From assembly GCF_019090095.1 (NCBI RefSeq), contig NZ_JAGQFP010000002.1, positions 372,001 through 436,000 on the forward strand: a stretch of DNA of 64,000 bases, read 5' to 3'. This document shows positions 49,785-59,710 of this stretch, piece after piece. Numbering within the stretch: the first letter of the stretch is position 1; every line of letters starts with the position of its first letter. This DNA comes from Stutzerimonas stutzeri. Lineage in GTDB: Bacteria > Pseudomonadota > Gammaproteobacteria > Pseudomonadales > Pseudomonadaceae. The notes below the pieces were generated by a model. It searched no databases. It was not told the DNA's origin and saw nothing but the letters and a program-made list of their open reading frames with translations. A program made the position numbers and the translations under genes.

Positions 49785-50888
49785 ATGAAACGTCGTCAAA
49801 TTCTGGCCGCCGCTGGCGTTGGTTTGGCCGCAACCGCGCTGGCCGGTTGCAACAAGGAAGCCGAAAAAACCGCAGGCAAGACCGAAGGCACCGCCAGCGC
49901 CGACACATTCCACTGGAAGATGGTCACCTCCTGGCCGAAGAACTTCCCCGGCGTCGGTGTCGGTGCGGAAAACTTCGCCAAGCGCGTCAACGAGATGAGC
50001 AATGGCCGGCTGACGGTCAAGGTCTACGCGGCCGGTGAGCTGGTCCCGGCCCTGGAAGTCTTCGATGCCGTGTCCCGCGGTACCGCCGAGATGGGTCATG
50101 GCGCGCCCTATTACTGGAAGGGCAAGGTGCCGGCGGCGCAGTTCTTCTGCGCGCTGCCGTTCGGCCCGAACGCCCAGGAAATGAACGCCTGGCTGCATTA
50201 CGGCGGCGGCATCCAGCTTTGGGAAGAGGTGTACAAGCCCTACGGCGTACTGCCGATGGCCTGCGGTGCCACGGGCGTGCAGACGGCCGGCTGGTTCAAC
50301 AAGGAGATCAATTCGGTCGAGGACTTCAAGGGTCTGAAGATGCGTACGCCGGGTCTGGGCGGCGAAGTGCTGACCAAGATGGGCGGTACCGTGGTCAACA
50401 TGCCGGCCGGTGAAATCTTCACTGCGCTGCAGACCGGCGCCATCGACGCCACCGAGTGGATCGGGCCGTACAACGACCTGGCTCTGGGCCTGCACAAGGC
50501 GGCCAAGTACTACTACACCCCGGGCTGGCAGGAGCCGAACGTGACCTTCGAGCTGGACGTCAACCTGAAGGCCTGGGAGACCCTGCCCGACGATCTCAAG
50601 GCCATCGTCCGCTCCGCCGCCCGTGCGGTGAACGGCGACATGCTCGACGACTACAACGCCAAGAACATGGAAGCACTGGAGCAGCTGCGCGAGCAGGGCG
50701 TTGAAGTTCGTCGTCTACCGGACGAAGTACTGGCGCGTTTGAAGGAAGTCGCTGCCGAAGTGGTCGATGCCTCCGCTGCGGCCGATCCGGTTGCCAAGAA
50801 GGTCTGGGATCAGCAGAGCGCCTACCTCAAGCGGCTGTATGAATATGCCGAGCTGAACGAGAAGGACATCTACAACATTCGCGGCTGA
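49785..50888 (+). CDS. TRAP transporter substrate-binding protein (TakP/FcbT1 type)
   Basis: A 367-residue binding protein. Its N-terminus MKRRQILAAAGVGLAATALAGC carries both a twin-Arg-like start and a lipobox (ALAGC near residue 22), so it may be Tat-exported and lipid-anchored. The mature part includes FHWKMVTSWPKNFPGVGVGAENFA and MRTPGLGGEVLTKMGGTVVNMPAGEIFTALQTGAIDATEWIGPYNDL (conserved Arg and Trp ligand residues). TakP relatives bind 2-oxoacids; that is a guess here. It is divergent from its permeases. Confidence 0.87.
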   Translation: MKRRQILAAAGVGLAATALAGCNKEAEKTAGKTEGTASADTFHWKMVTSWPKNFPGVGVGAENFAKRVNEMSNGRLTVKVYAAGELVPALEVFDAVSRGTAEMGHGAPYYWKGKVPAAQFFCALPFGPNAQEMNAWLHYGGGIQLWEEVYKPYGVLPMACGATGVQTAGWFNKEINSVEDFKGLKMRTPGLGGEVLTKMGGTVVNMPAGEIFTALQTGAIDATEWIGPYNDLALGLHKAAKYYYTPGWQEPNVTFELDVNLKAWETLPDDLKAIVRSAARAVNGDMLDDYNAKNMEALEQLREQGVEVRRLPDEVLARLKEVAAEVVDASAAADPVAKKVWDQQSAYLKRLYEYAELNEKDIYNIRG

Positions 50889-50909
50889 CTCTCGTCGCTG
50901 GCCGACACG

Positions 50910-50936
50910 AAAACGCCGCCCATCGGGCGGCGTTTT
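50910..50936. terminator. Bidirectional terminator after the TRAP binding protein
   Basis: AAAACGCCGCCC / GGGCGGCGTTTT around a 3-nt loop, between the convergent TRAP binding-protein and OsmC genes. It works in both directions. Confidence 0.75.
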
Positions 50937-50950
50937 CCGTTCGTGGCCGT

Positions 50951-51376
50951 TCAGCTTTCCAGCGTCGCGTTCAGGCTGATCTGCGCGTTGAGGACCTTGG
51001 ACACCGGGCAGCCTTCCTTCGCCTGGTTGGCGATCTCCTGGAACTGCGCTTCATCGGCGCCGGGAACCTTGGCTTTGAGGGTCAGCGCGATGGCGGTGAT
51101 CGAAAACCCTTCACCGACCTTGTCCAACGTCACCTCGGCGGTGGTGTCGATGCGTTCGGCGGTGAGCCCGGCCTGACCCAGCATCATCGACAGTGCCATC
51201 GAGAAGCAGCCGGCATGGGCCGCGCCGATCAGCTCCTCGGGGTTGGTGCCCGGCGCGCCTTCGAAGCGGGTGTTGAACCCGTACGGGTTGTCTTTCAAGG
51301 CGCCGCTCTGGGTGCTGATGGTGCCTTTGCCGCTTTTCAGATCACCTTGCCAGACGGCCGATGCGGTTTTTTTCAT
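50951..51376 (-). CDS. OsmC/Ohr-family peroxiredoxin
   Basis: A 141-residue OsmC-type thiol peroxidase. The two reactive cysteines are in HAGCFSMALSMMLG near residue 56 and EGCPVSKVLN near 123; the Arg near FNTRFEGAPG (35) fits the family. It detoxifies organic hydroperoxides in the cytosol. Closer to OsmC than to Ohr by the GTISTQSGALKDNPYGFNTRFEG start. It stands alone. Confidence 0.9.
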   Translation of the reverse strand: MKKTASAVWQGDLKSGKGTISTQSGALKDNPYGFNTRFEGAPGTNPEELIGAAHAGCFSMALSMMLGQAGLTAERIDTTAEVTLDKVGEGFSITAIALTLKAKVPGADEAQFQEIANQAKEGCPVSKVLNAQISLNATLES

Positions 51377-51427
51377 GTCGCCTCCAATGCTGCGGGTGGG
51401 TGGATGCCGAGTCGCCCGGCGCCAGGC

Positions 51428-51736
51428 CTATTGCTGCTCGGTGGCGAGAATGGCGTTGGCCAGCTGCATGTCGCTGGCCTGGAGCTCTGGCTGCTCGCTG
51501 CGCACCTTCATCAGCATGGCTTCGAGATAGGGCCCGCGTATCGCGCCGTCACTGGCGACGAAGCTGCCGGCATCCTCGCGCGCCGCTGCGACCAGCTTGT
51601 CATCATGGAAGGTCATGTAGGTGGAGGCGGTGGTGGCACCCGAAGACAGAACCTGCCGCACGAAGCTGCTGTCCGCCATTGCCGCGCCAAAGGGAAGAAC
51701 ACTCAGGGTAATTGCCGTCAGTAGGGTCTTGCGCAT
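51428..51736 (-). CDS. DUF2388-type small secreted protein
   Basis: A 102-residue protein with a signal peptide (MRKTLLTAITLSVLPFGAAMA). The short mature part contains the SSGATTASTYMTFHDDKLVAAAREDAGSFVASDGAIRGPYLEAML pattern (in outline) that I recall from the Pseudomonas DUF2388 family. GGAGG lies before the ATG at 51736. Function unknown; the family often occurs in tandem copies but only one is here. Confidence 0.8.
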   Translation of the reverse strand: MRKTLLTAITLSVLPFGAAMADSSFVRQVLSSGATTASTYMTFHDDKLVAAAREDAGSFVASDGAIRGPYLEAMLMKVRSEQPELQASDMQLANAILATEQQ

Positions 51737-51798
51737 GATGGTGCCTCCGCTTGATTCTTCACTAGAGAGTGTGCGGCGGCCGGCAGAGTTCCTCGGCT

Positions 51799-54700
51799 TC
51801 ACTCATTGCGCTCGAGCAGCTGGCGGACCTTGCTGCCGAGCGTGTCGATGCTGAACGGCTTGGCCAGCATGTCCATGCCGGGCGCGAGGAACTCGCTGCG
51901 GACTTCGGCATTCGGCGCATAACCGGTGATGAACAGCACACGCAGGTCGGGGCGTTGCTGGCGGGCGAGTTCGGCCAGTTGGCGGCCGTTGATGCCCGGC
52001 AGACCGAAGTCGCTGACCAGCAGGTCGATGCGCTGGTCGCTGTGCAGGAAGGGCAGTGCGCTGGCGCTATCCACCGCTTGCTCGACCCGGTAGCCCAGTT
52101 CCTGCAGCACCTCGACCACCAGCATGCGGACCGCGGCTTCGTCCTCCACCACCAGTATGGTTTCGTCGGCTTGCGCGCCCGGTATCGGCTCGGGTTCGCT
52201 GCCTGGTGCCGGTCGCAGATCCACTTGTTGCCGGTTGCGTGGCAGGAACAGCGTGATCAGGGTGCCTTCTCCGGGCGTGCTGTGGATGCTGACATGGCCG
52301 CCGGTCTGCTTGATGAAGCCATAGACCATCGACAATCCCAGGCCCGTGCCCTGGCCGATGGGTTTGGTGGTGAAGAACGGATCGAAGGCTTTGGCCACCA
52401 CTTCCGGCGGCATGCCCGACCCCGTGTCGGCCACGCTAAGGGTGACGTAGTCGCCCGGCTCGGGGCCGTCGGACTGTGATTGGTCGATCTGCGCGCAACC
52501 GGTCTGGATGACCAGCCGACCGCCGTCGCTCATGGCGTCGCGTGCGTTGATCACCAGGTTCAGCAGCGCGTTTTCCAGCTGATGCGCATCGGTGTACGCC
52601 AGCCAGGGGTCGGCCTGCAGGTGCATGGCGAACTCGATCTGCTCGTCCATGGTGCGGCGCAGGATCTCCTCCATGGACTGCACCAGCTGGTTGACATCCA
52701 CCGGCTGCGAATCCAGCGACTGCCGCCGGGCGAAGGCCAGCAGACGGTGCGTCAGCGCGGCGGCGCGGTTCGCCGAACCGGTGGCGGCTTCGACATAGCG
52801 GGGCAGGTCGTTCAGCCGGCCGCTGGCAACCCGCCGTTGGATCAGGTCGAGGGCGCCCAGTACGCCGGTCAGCATGTTGTTGAAGTCGTGGGCGATGCCG
52901 CCGGTGAGCTGGCCGATGGCCTCCATCTTCTGGGCGTGGCGCAGGGTTTCCTCGGCGCGCTCTCGCTCGCCCATCTCCACGTGCAGAAGGTGGTTGATTT
53001 CCGCCAATTCACGGGTTCGCTCGGCGACGCGCCGCTCGAGGTTGTCATTGAGTTCGCGCAGCGCTTCTTCGGCGGCGACCTGGGCGGTGATGTCGGTATT
53101 GGTGCCGAACCAGTGGGTGACCTGGCCAAAGTCGTCGCGGATCGGTACCGCTCGCGACAGGAACCACCGGTATTGGCCGTCCTTGCCGCGCAGCGGGAAG
53201 GTTTCCTCCCAGACCGAACCGATGGCCACCGCTCGCTTCATCGAGGCGCTGACCCGGACATGGTGATCGGGGTGGTGCACCGACCGCCAGCCCAGCGCTC
53301 GCATGGCTTCCAGGGTGGTGCCGGTGTAGTCGTACCAGCGCTTGTTGTACCAGTAGATGCGCCCTGTCGGATCGGCCATCCAGGCGAACTGGCTCATGTT
53401 ATCCGCCAGGGTGCGGAACTGCTCCTCGCTGGCGCGCAGGGCCCGTTCGGCGCGCATTCGCTCGTCGGCGGTCCAGGCGCGGTCGGCAACCTCGCGGATG
53501 AAGGAGATATCGTCCTCGGCCCACTGCCGCGGCCGGTCCTGCAGCAGGATCAGCGCAGCGATCAGGCGTCCCTGATCCTGCAGCGGCACGCAAACCAGGC
53601 TCTGGATGCGCCGCAACCTCAAGCTTGCCGCCTGCGCGGCGGTGCGGGTGTCATGCAGGACATCGTCGACCACGACCAGCTCGTCGTTCTGCAGGTCGTA
53701 GACGAAATCGCCGTAATCCGCGAAGCACATGCGCTCGCTGTACTCGCCGAGCGCACCGTCGCTCCAGTAGCGCTCCATGGTGGCGTACTGACCGCCCGGG
53801 TCGACGGTCAGAAAGGCCGCGCGGGTGACATTGAGCGTCACGCCCAAGGCGCGCACGGCGGCAGTGACGATGGTGATGCTGTCCGGCTGACCTCGCAGCA
53901 GATCGCCGAGCTCCATCAGCACCGTTTGCCGCTGTTCGGTCATCTGGCGTTCGCGGATCTGCTCTTCGAGCAGAGCGTTCATGCGCCGCAGCTTCAATTC
54001 GGCGTTGCGTTCGGTGGTGATGTCCCGCGCCGTACCGAGCATCCGAACCCGGCCATCGCCATCGACCAGGCGCCGGCCGCGGTTGGCCAGCCAGCGGAAT
54101 TGATCGTTACGCTCGTCATAGACCCGATAAACCAGGTTCAGCTCGCCTTCGCCGGCGCCGTCGAGCGCGCTGCGGAAGGCTTCGATCAGAGGGCGCCGAT
54201 CATCGGCATGAACGCGGGCGAGAAACTCGTCGACCGACAACGCCGGCTCGTTCGGCGCCACGCCCGCCAATGCCTTGAGTTGCGCATCCCAATGCAGCGT
54301 GTTGCGTTGGTAGTCGTAGTCCCAGACCCCGATCGAGGCAATCTCGTTGGCCAGGCTGACACGCTGCTCGGCCTCAAGCAGCGCCTTGCGCGCTCGGGCG
54401 CGGTCGGCAGCGGCGCGGATGCGCTCGGCCACTTCCCGCACCAGGGAAATGTCCGCCTGGCTCCAGGGCCGCGGCTGGCGACTGGCGAACAACAAGAAGG
54501 TGCAATGCGAGGTCGGGTCCTGCAGCGGCGCCAACAGCAGGCTGGGGTAGCCAAGGTGTTCGTGCAAGGCGCTGCTTCGGTCACGGCAGTCGGCTTCGTT
54601 GAGCAGGTCCTCGAACGGTACGATCAGCCCCTCGGCCAGGCGCAGGCGCAGGATGCCGGCACAGTCACCGAGCGAATGCGGCGCGCGAAGCCTCTGTTCC

Positions 54701-56193
54701 GCTATTGGTGGCCAGTGCCCGTCGAGATGCAGGTCGTCGTGCTCGTCGAGACGGCCCACGGCGATGCAGTCGACCTGCATCAGCGGCGCCAACTGCTCGG
54801 CCATCAGGTCGTTCAGTTCGATGCGCCCATCGGCGTCCTGCAGATGATCGCTGAGGTCCAGCAGATAGGCCTGCTGTGCGGCGCTGCGGGTGCGCTCGCT
54901 GATGTCGGTGAAGGTGCAGATGGCACCATGTAACTCGCCGTCGCGATACAGCGGGGCGACCCGATACTCCACCGGCAGGCTGCTGCCGTCCTGACGAAAG
55001 AACAGCTCGTAGGCGACGTGGGCGGGTTCGCCGGTCCTGGCGGTGCGCTGGATCGGGCAGTCCGCGGCGGCATAGGGCGAGCCGTCGGGGTGGCTGTGGT
55101 GAATGACCTGGTGCAACTGGTGGCCCAGCACCTGATCGCGGTTGGCGAAGCCAAGCAGCTGGATGAACGCCTCGTTGCACAACGTGACGAACCCCTGGGT
55201 ATCGATCGAATAGAAGCCCTCGCTGGCCGAGTCCAGCAATAGGCGGGTGAACGCCTCGCTTTCCAGGCGTTCGGTCTCGGCGCGGCGCCGTTCGTCGATG
55301 TCCTGCGCCACCAGCACCCAGTGCAGCAGATTGCCGTCGCGGTCGTAGACCGGCGCGCCGCAGCCCTGGAACCAGCGCGCGGAGCCGTCGGCGGCAAGCA
55401 GAGGCACCTCGAAACTGCCGGATTTGCCGCTCTTGAGCGCCGAATGCCATTGCTTCAGCACCGCGTCCCGGTGATCCGGCGCGACTCCGTCGAGCCAGCC
55501 CCAGCCGGCCGAATCGCGCGCCGACAGCCCGGTGAATTTGCACCAGTATCGATTGCAGAAAATCAGGGAACCGCTGGCGTCGCACTGCCAGATGACCTGT
55601 GGGCTCAGGTCCACCAGCGCGCGATAACGGACATCGGCTTCGCGATCCGAGGCGGTGTCGGCCTGGGCCTCATCGTCATACTGCGGGTCCTCGCGGCGCT
55701 TATCACCGTAGGGCCGCGCCAGCAATGCCATGACCTGCCGAGCCAGTGTCTGCAACTGCGCAACCTGCCGCTCGGTCAAGGCGCGCGGTGCTTCGTTCAT
55801 CACGCATAGCGCGCCGAGCGGCACGCCGTCGGAGCCGCGCAGGGCTACCCCGGCGAAACATCCGGAAGACGAGGCGTCGATCGGCTCATCGGCGAGGTTG
55901 GCGATGACCAGGGGTTGCGTACGCTCGATCACGCGGGCGTACAGCGCCGCCGCGGGCCCACCGGGAGGCAGCGCGTTGCCAAAGGCCGCCTTGATCCATT
56001 GACGACCGTTGTCGAGGAACACGATGGCCGCGCTGGAGCAGCCGCAGAGATCCGCTGCCAGCGCTGCCAGATCGTCGAACGGCATTTGCGCCACGGTGTG
56101 GGCGTCGTCGCGGTCTGGCGCGGTCATGCGCTTGGTCTCGCTAGCGATGTTGCCTGCTTTCTCCATGTTCACGTGTTCTGCTCGGCTTTCCAT
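51799..56193 (-). CDS. Hybrid sensor histidine kinase, multi-GAF/PAS, with receiver
   Basis: A 1464-residue cytosolic kinase with no membrane helix. Approximate domain order: GAF 40-160, PAS 185-310, PAS 315-435, GAF 440-610, PAS 615-740, GAF 765-925, PAS 930-1055, coiled coil, HisKA with phospho-His in [13 protein letters not shown] near 1115, HATPase ([44 protein letters not shown]), receiver 1345-1460 with phospho-acceptor Asp in [13 protein letters not shown]. It may pass phosphate on to an unlinked partner. The start is uncertain (56193, 56166 or 56127; none has a strong ribosome site). Confidence 0.88.
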   Translation of the reverse strand: MESRAEHVNMEKAGNIASETKRMTAPDRDDAHTVAQMPFDDLAALAADLCGCSSAAIVFLDNGRQWIKAAFGNALPPGGPAAALYARVIERTQPLVIANLADEPIDASSSGCFAGVALRGSDGVPLGALCVMNEAPRALTERQVAQLQTLARQVMALLARPYGDKRREDPQYDDEAQADTASDREADVRYRALVDLSPQVIWQCDASGSLIFCNRYWCKFTGLSARDSAGWGWLDGVAPDHRDAVLKQWHSALKSGKSGSFEVPLLAADGSARWFQGCGAPVYDRDGNLLHWVLVAQDIDERRRAETERLESEAFTRLLLDSASEGFYSIDTQGFVTLCNEAFIQLLGFANRDQVLGHQLHQVIHHSHPDGSPYAAADCPIQRTARTGEPAHVAYELFFRQDGSSLPVEYRVAPLYRDGELHGAICTFTDISERTRSAAQQAYLLDLSDHLQDADGRIELNDLMAEQLAPLMQVDCIAVGRLDEHDDLHLDGHWPPIAEQRLRAPHSLGDCAGILRLRLAEGLIVPFEDLLNEADCRDRSSALHEHLGYPSLLLAPLQDPTSHCTFLLFASRQPRPWSQADISLVREVAERIRAAADRARARKALLEAEQRVSLANEIASIGVWDYDYQRNTLHWDAQLKALAGVAPNEPALSVDEFLARVHADDRRPLIEAFRSALDGAGEGELNLVYRVYDERNDQFRWLANRGRRLVDGDGRVRMLGTARDITTERNAELKLRRMNALLEEQIRERQMTEQRQTVLMELGDLLRGQPDSITIVTAAVRALGVTLNVTRAAFLTVDPGGQYATMERYWSDGALGEYSERMCFADYGDFVYDLQNDELVVVDDVLHDTRTAAQAASLRLRRIQSLVCVPLQDQGRLIAALILLQDRPRQWAEDDISFIREVADRAWTADERMRAERALRASEEQFRTLADNMSQFAWMADPTGRIYWYNKRWYDYTGTTLEAMRALGWRSVHHPDHHVRVSASMKRAVAIGSVWEETFPLRGKDGQYRWFLSRAVPIRDDFGQVTHWFGTNTDITAQVAAEEALRELNDNLERRVAERTRELAEINHLLHVEMGERERAEETLRHAQKMEAIGQLTGGIAHDFNNMLTGVLGALDLIQRRVASGRLNDLPRYVEAATGSANRAAALTHRLLAFARRQSLDSQPVDVNQLVQSMEEILRRTMDEQIEFAMHLQADPWLAYTDAHQLENALLNLVINARDAMSDGGRLVIQTGCAQIDQSQSDGPEPGDYVTLSVADTGSGMPPEVVAKAFDPFFTTKPIGQGTGLGLSMVYGFIKQTGGHVSIHSTPGEGTLITLFLPRNRQQVDLRPAPGSEPEPIPGAQADETILVVEDEAAVRMLVVEVLQELGYRVEQAVDSASALPFLHSDQRIDLLVSDFGLPGINGRQLAELARQQRPDLRVLFITGYAPNAEVRSEFLAPGMDMLAKPFSIDTLGSKVRQLLERNE

Positions 56194-56379
56194 GACGGCA
56201 AAAATGTCGTGCCCAGCCGTAAGACCCGAGCATCGGCGAATTGGGTGTTAGTTGATTATTGACCGTTGATGGCCGCCGCGAAAGGAAACCGGCGACGGAT
56301 GTGGCGTCAGTAGACCCGCCCCAGAGGCTTTTCGGCCAGTGCCGCCGATCCGGTCGTTTGCCGTCGCGCCTGCGCAACC

Positions 56380-58041
56380 TCATTGCTCGCCGGGACGCGT
56401 GGAGCGCTCACCGGCTGGCGGGCCGGCGAGCAGCCGGTCCCGATCGGCGGCCAGCAGGGCGGCCAACAGCGCGGGGTCCCGCCCGTAGACATCGGGCCGG
56501 TAGCGAGCCTGCCCGGCACTGTCGGCTTCGGCCGTCCAGTACGCCAGCAGGATCGGCGTGGGCTTGGCCAGGGAGAATTCGTGGGTCTGGCCCGACGCGA
56601 GCAGCCGGTCGAAGCGCTCGCGCTCGCCTTCGGTCAGCAGCAGGCCGACCAGTTGCATCACCGACTCGACCCGCACGCAGCCGGAGCTGAAGGTGCGCTG
56701 CGAGCGTTCGAACAGGCCTTGGCTCGGCGTGTCGTGCAAGTAGATGGCGAAGGGGTTGGCGAAGCGAATGGCCAGTCGCCCGAGCGGGTTGGCCGGCCCT
56801 GCGGCCTGACGCAGCAGAATCCTGCCGGGGTTGTCCCAGTCGATCTGCGCCGGGTCGAGCACCTGGCCCTGGTAGTCGAGCACTTGCATGTTCTGGCTGG
56901 CGAGATAGTCCGGGTTCTCGCGAATCTTCGGCAACTTGTCCTCGCGCAGGATGGTCGGCGGCACGGTCCAGGTCGGGTTGAGCGTCAGCCGGGTGATGTT
57001 CGATTTGATCGCCGGGGTCTGGCGGGTATCGCGACCGACCTGGCTGCGGGTCTCCCATTGCGGACGGTTGTCGCTGAAGAAAATCACCCGTCCGCCAGCG
57101 ATGTCGACCAATAGCGAGCGTGCCTCGATGTCACGTGACATCCAACGAAACCGCTCGAGGTTGATCTTCAGTTGGTTGAGGCGATCGGTCGGGGTCGCGT
57201 TCAATGCGGTTCGGGTCTGGCTGCCCACTACGCCGTCATCCTGCAGCCCGTGCCGGCGCTGGAAGGCCTTGAGCGCCTGCTCGATCGGCGCGCCGTAACG
57301 CAGATCCGCGTCCGCTGCTGGGAGCGCCGCGGGCAGATAGCCGTCACTGGCCAGGCGTTGGCGCAACAGCGGCACGCGAGGGTCCGACATGCCGGGCCGC
57401 AGGGTCGGGCCGGCCGGGATCGGTAACCACGACGGTGGCGGTTCGGCCCGCAGCCGCGCATGCGCCTGGCGCAGGTTGTGGTACTGCTCGAGCGCCGGGC
57501 GCGCCCTGTCGAAGGCGCGAGCCGGATCCGTCAGGCCGACGTCGGCCATCTCCAGCAACGGATCGTCCTGCTGTGGCGCCGCCGCATTGGGGCTGCGCCA
57601 GACCGGCTCGAGGCGGTCCTGCGGCAAGCGGCCCTGGCTCAGGTGCTGCAGCGCCAACAGGTAGGCGTGCGTGGTGAGGATGTCGCTGCACTCGCGGTGC
57701 AGTGGTTCGCCGGTGGCCGTTTGCATGGCCCGGCGAATGGCTTCAGGGTGATAGACCGCTGGATTCAGGCCATCGTCGATCAAGGCGTCGAGTTGCTCGA
57801 GCAACGCCTCGAGCTGTGCATAGGAGGTCCAGAGCGCTTCGAATCCATGCCGGCGATACAGCGCCTCGAGCGGCTTGCGCAGCGCCGGGTCGATCTTGGC
57901 GAGGGGGCCTTCGCAGCTGCTGGTCAGGGTGTCCAGCGCGTGGCGGATGGGGCTTGGCGGCTCGTCGGCCGGTTGCGCCAGCGCCAGAAAAGGGACCAGC
58001 AACCACAGGATAACCAGACGAAATGCATGTTTTTTGTACAA
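56380..58041 (-). CDS. L,D-transpeptidase, YcbB/LdtD-like
   Basis: A 553-residue periplasmic enzyme. Signal-like start YKKHAFRLVILWLLVPFLALAQ; scaffold domain; a peptidoglycan-binding motif (IEQALKAFQRRHGLQDDGVVGSQTRTALN near residue 265 in outline); catalytic YkuD domain with IYLHDTPSQGLFERSQRTFSSGCVRVE, in which the Cys is the nucleophile. It forms 3-3 cross-links in peptidoglycan. A TTG at 58041 with GGGAG seven bases upstream gives the best start; ATGs at 58059 and 58089 are alternatives. Confidence 0.85.
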   Translation of the reverse strand: MYKKHAFRLVILWLLVPFLALAQPADEPPSPIRHALDTLTSSCEGPLAKIDPALRKPLEALYRRHGFEALWTSYAQLEALLEQLDALIDDGLNPAVYHPEAIRRAMQTATGEPLHRECSDILTTHAYLLALQHLSQGRLPQDRLEPVWRSPNAAAPQQDDPLLEMADVGLTDPARAFDRARPALEQYHNLRQAHARLRAEPPPSWLPIPAGPTLRPGMSDPRVPLLRQRLASDGYLPAALPAADADLRYGAPIEQALKAFQRRHGLQDDGVVGSQTRTALNATPTDRLNQLKINLERFRWMSRDIEARSLLVDIAGGRVIFFSDNRPQWETRSQVGRDTRQTPAIKSNITRLTLNPTWTVPPTILREDKLPKIRENPDYLASQNMQVLDYQGQVLDPAQIDWDNPGRILLRQAAGPANPLGRLAIRFANPFAIYLHDTPSQGLFERSQRTFSSGCVRVESVMQLVGLLLTEGERERFDRLLASGQTHEFSLAKPTPILLAYWTAEADSAGQARYRPDVYGRDPALLAALLAADRDRLLAGPPAGERSTRPGEQ

Positions 58042-58261
58042 CGTTAGACTCCCGGGCATCCCTGCGACTGCTAGACTCCGCGGCAGCATCCGCTGCGGTT
58101 TGGGAAAGCCAAGCCCTCACGGACCACCACAATATGACCTGTCGCGTGGAAGCCCTGCCGGCTTCCGCCTGAGCTGTTTTGCTGTCGCCACCCTGGGTGG
58201 CAGTGCGTGAGGCGCCAGCCGAGGGATGTTCGGCCTTGGCGTCGGTGAGGTATTTCAACAC

Positions 58262-58969
58262 ATGATGGTTTCGTTCCGACGCCTTTTTCTCGTGGCAGGG
58301 CTTTTCCTGTCAGGCCCGCTGCTCGCGGCCACTCCCGCCTACCAGCCGATGGTCGATGACCTGTCGCCCTTGGCCCCCACGCTGAGCCGCAAGGTGCTCA
58401 CCCATGCCGTCGCCGCCATGCAATGCGCGGTCAACAACGGTGCCAGCCCTGCGCAACGGCTTGCGGTAATCGACTTCTCGCTGCCCTCGTCGGAACGACG
58501 ACTCTGGATCTTCGACCTGCAACAGCGGCGATTGTTGCTCGAAGATTTCGTTGCCCATGGAAATAAGTCCGGTGAAAACCTGGCCACGCGCTTCTCCAAC
58601 GTGCTCGGCAGTCATCAATCGAGCATAGGTCTGTTCCGCACCGCCGAGAGCTACACCGGCAAGCACGGCTACTCCCTGCGCATGGACGGGCTCGAGCCCG
58701 GCGTGAACGACCTGGCACGCGAGCGGGCCATCGTGATTCACCCGGCCGACTACGTGAATCCCGCCTGGATCGAAACCCAAGGCCGCATCGGCCGCAGCCA
58801 GGGCTGCCCCGCGGTACGCCCGGAAGTGGCGCGCATGGTGGTCGATAGCCTGAAAGGCGGGCAGTTCATGTTCTCCTGGTATCCGGACCGGAAATGGCTG
58901 CGATCCTCGGCCTACTTGAATTGCAAACCCGCGCGGGTCGCGACGATCCTGGCGGCCAGGCAAGGATAA
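58262..58969 (+). CDS. L,D-transpeptidase catalytic domain protein (YkuD_2 type)
   Basis: A 235-residue protein with a signal peptide (FRRLFLVAGLFLSGPLLAA). The catalytic part has RLWIFDLQQRRLLLEDFVAHG near 82, the IVIHPADYV His near 160, and GRIGRSQGCPAV with the nucleophile Cys near 185. It is a compact peptidoglycan-modifying enzyme. The start is 58262 or 58265; GAGG lies upstream. It is divergent from the YcbB-type gene. Its last 45 bases are repeated in the array that follows. Confidence 0.82.
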   Translation: MMVSFRRLFLVAGLFLSGPLLAATPAYQPMVDDLSPLAPTLSRKVLTHAVAAMQCAVNNGASPAQRLAVIDFSLPSSERRLWIFDLQQRRLLLEDFVAHGNKSGENLATRFSNVLGSHQSSIGLFRTAESYTGKHGYSLRMDGLEPGVNDLARERAIVIHPADYVNPAWIETQGRIGRSQGCPAVRPEVARMVVDSLKGGQFMFSWYPDRKWLRSSAYLNCKPARVATILAARQG

Positions 58970-59670
58970 ACGCCGATATAACCGCTGCGGGCTGGCAGGC
59001 GAAACGACAAGATGTTCCGGAACAACGTCCCTATCGGGACTGACGTAGGGTGGATCACGCTTCACCGATCCACCGAGCGGAGTCGTGGTGGATGTAAAAA
59101 GCGACATCCACCCTACGAAACAAACCCACGCGGGTCGCGACGATCCTGGCGGCCAGGCAGGGATAAGGGCCGATATAAGCGCTGCGGGCGGGCAGGGCTG
59201 AGCGACAAGGTGTGCCGGAACAGCATCCTATCGGGACTGACGTAGGGTGGATCACGCTTCACCGATCCACCGAGCGGAGTCGTGGTGGATGTAAAAAGCG
59301 ACATCCACCCTACGAAACAAACCCACGCGGGTCGCGACGATCCTGGCGGCCAAGGGATGAGGCCGACATAAGCGCTGCGGGCTGGCAGGCGAAACGACAA
59401 GGCGTTCCAGAACAGCGCACCTATCGGGTAGACGTAGGGTGGATCACGCTTCACCGATCCACCGGGCGGAGTCGTGGTGGATGTGAAAAGCGACATCCAC
59501 CCTACGAAACAAACCCGCGCGGGTCGCGACGATCCTGGCGGCTAGGCAGGGATAAGGCCGATATAAGCGCTGCGGGCTGGCAGGCGAAACGACAAGGCGT
59601 TCCGGAACAGCATCCCTATCGGGACTGACGTAGGGTGGATCGCGCTTCACCGATCCACCGGGCGGAGCCA
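58924..59670 (+). repeat. Tandem repeat array, about 195 bp per unit
   Basis: About 3.7 units (start points of the 74-bp core at 59044, 59241, 59433 and 59629; spacings 197, 192 and 196 bp). Each unit combines: a copy of the 3' end of the upstream L,D-transpeptidase gene (CGCGGGTCGCGACGATCCTG through GGATAA), a linker with GCGCTGCGGGC, and a 74-bp palindromic core that starts CGTAGGGTGGATCACGC and ends GACATCCACCCTACG. The last core copy is truncated at about 59670. There is no supported gene between 58970 and 59710. Confidence 0.85.
59044..59117. repeat. 74-bp REPIN-like palindromic core (copy 1)
   Basis: The ends CGTAGGGTGGAT and ATCCACCCTACG are inverted, and each half contains its own small GGATC/GATCC-type dyad, so the element folds as two nested stems. 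This layout fits REP doublets (REPINs) of Pseudomonas. Identical-length copies lie at 59241-59314 and 59433-59506, and a truncated one starts at 59629. Confidence 0.7.
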
Positions 59671-59710
59671 TGGCGGCCGCACAGCAACCTCCACCCGCTA
59701 TCGCCTCTAG

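Noticed and set aside
52480..54933. 817-codon open frame on the plus strand
   Set aside because: It lies entirely antisense to the hybrid kinase, whose domain motifs are unmistakable. The translation is a Gln/His/Arg/Val-rich mix typical of the complement of a high-GC gene.
58924..59670. CRISPR array
   Set aside because: Units are about 195 bp with conserved 'spacers'; no short repeats with unique spacers and no cas genes.
58970..59690. Short frames repeating NPRGSRRSWRP
   Set aside because: They come from the tandem 195-bp DNA repeat read in a wrong frame; no start signals.
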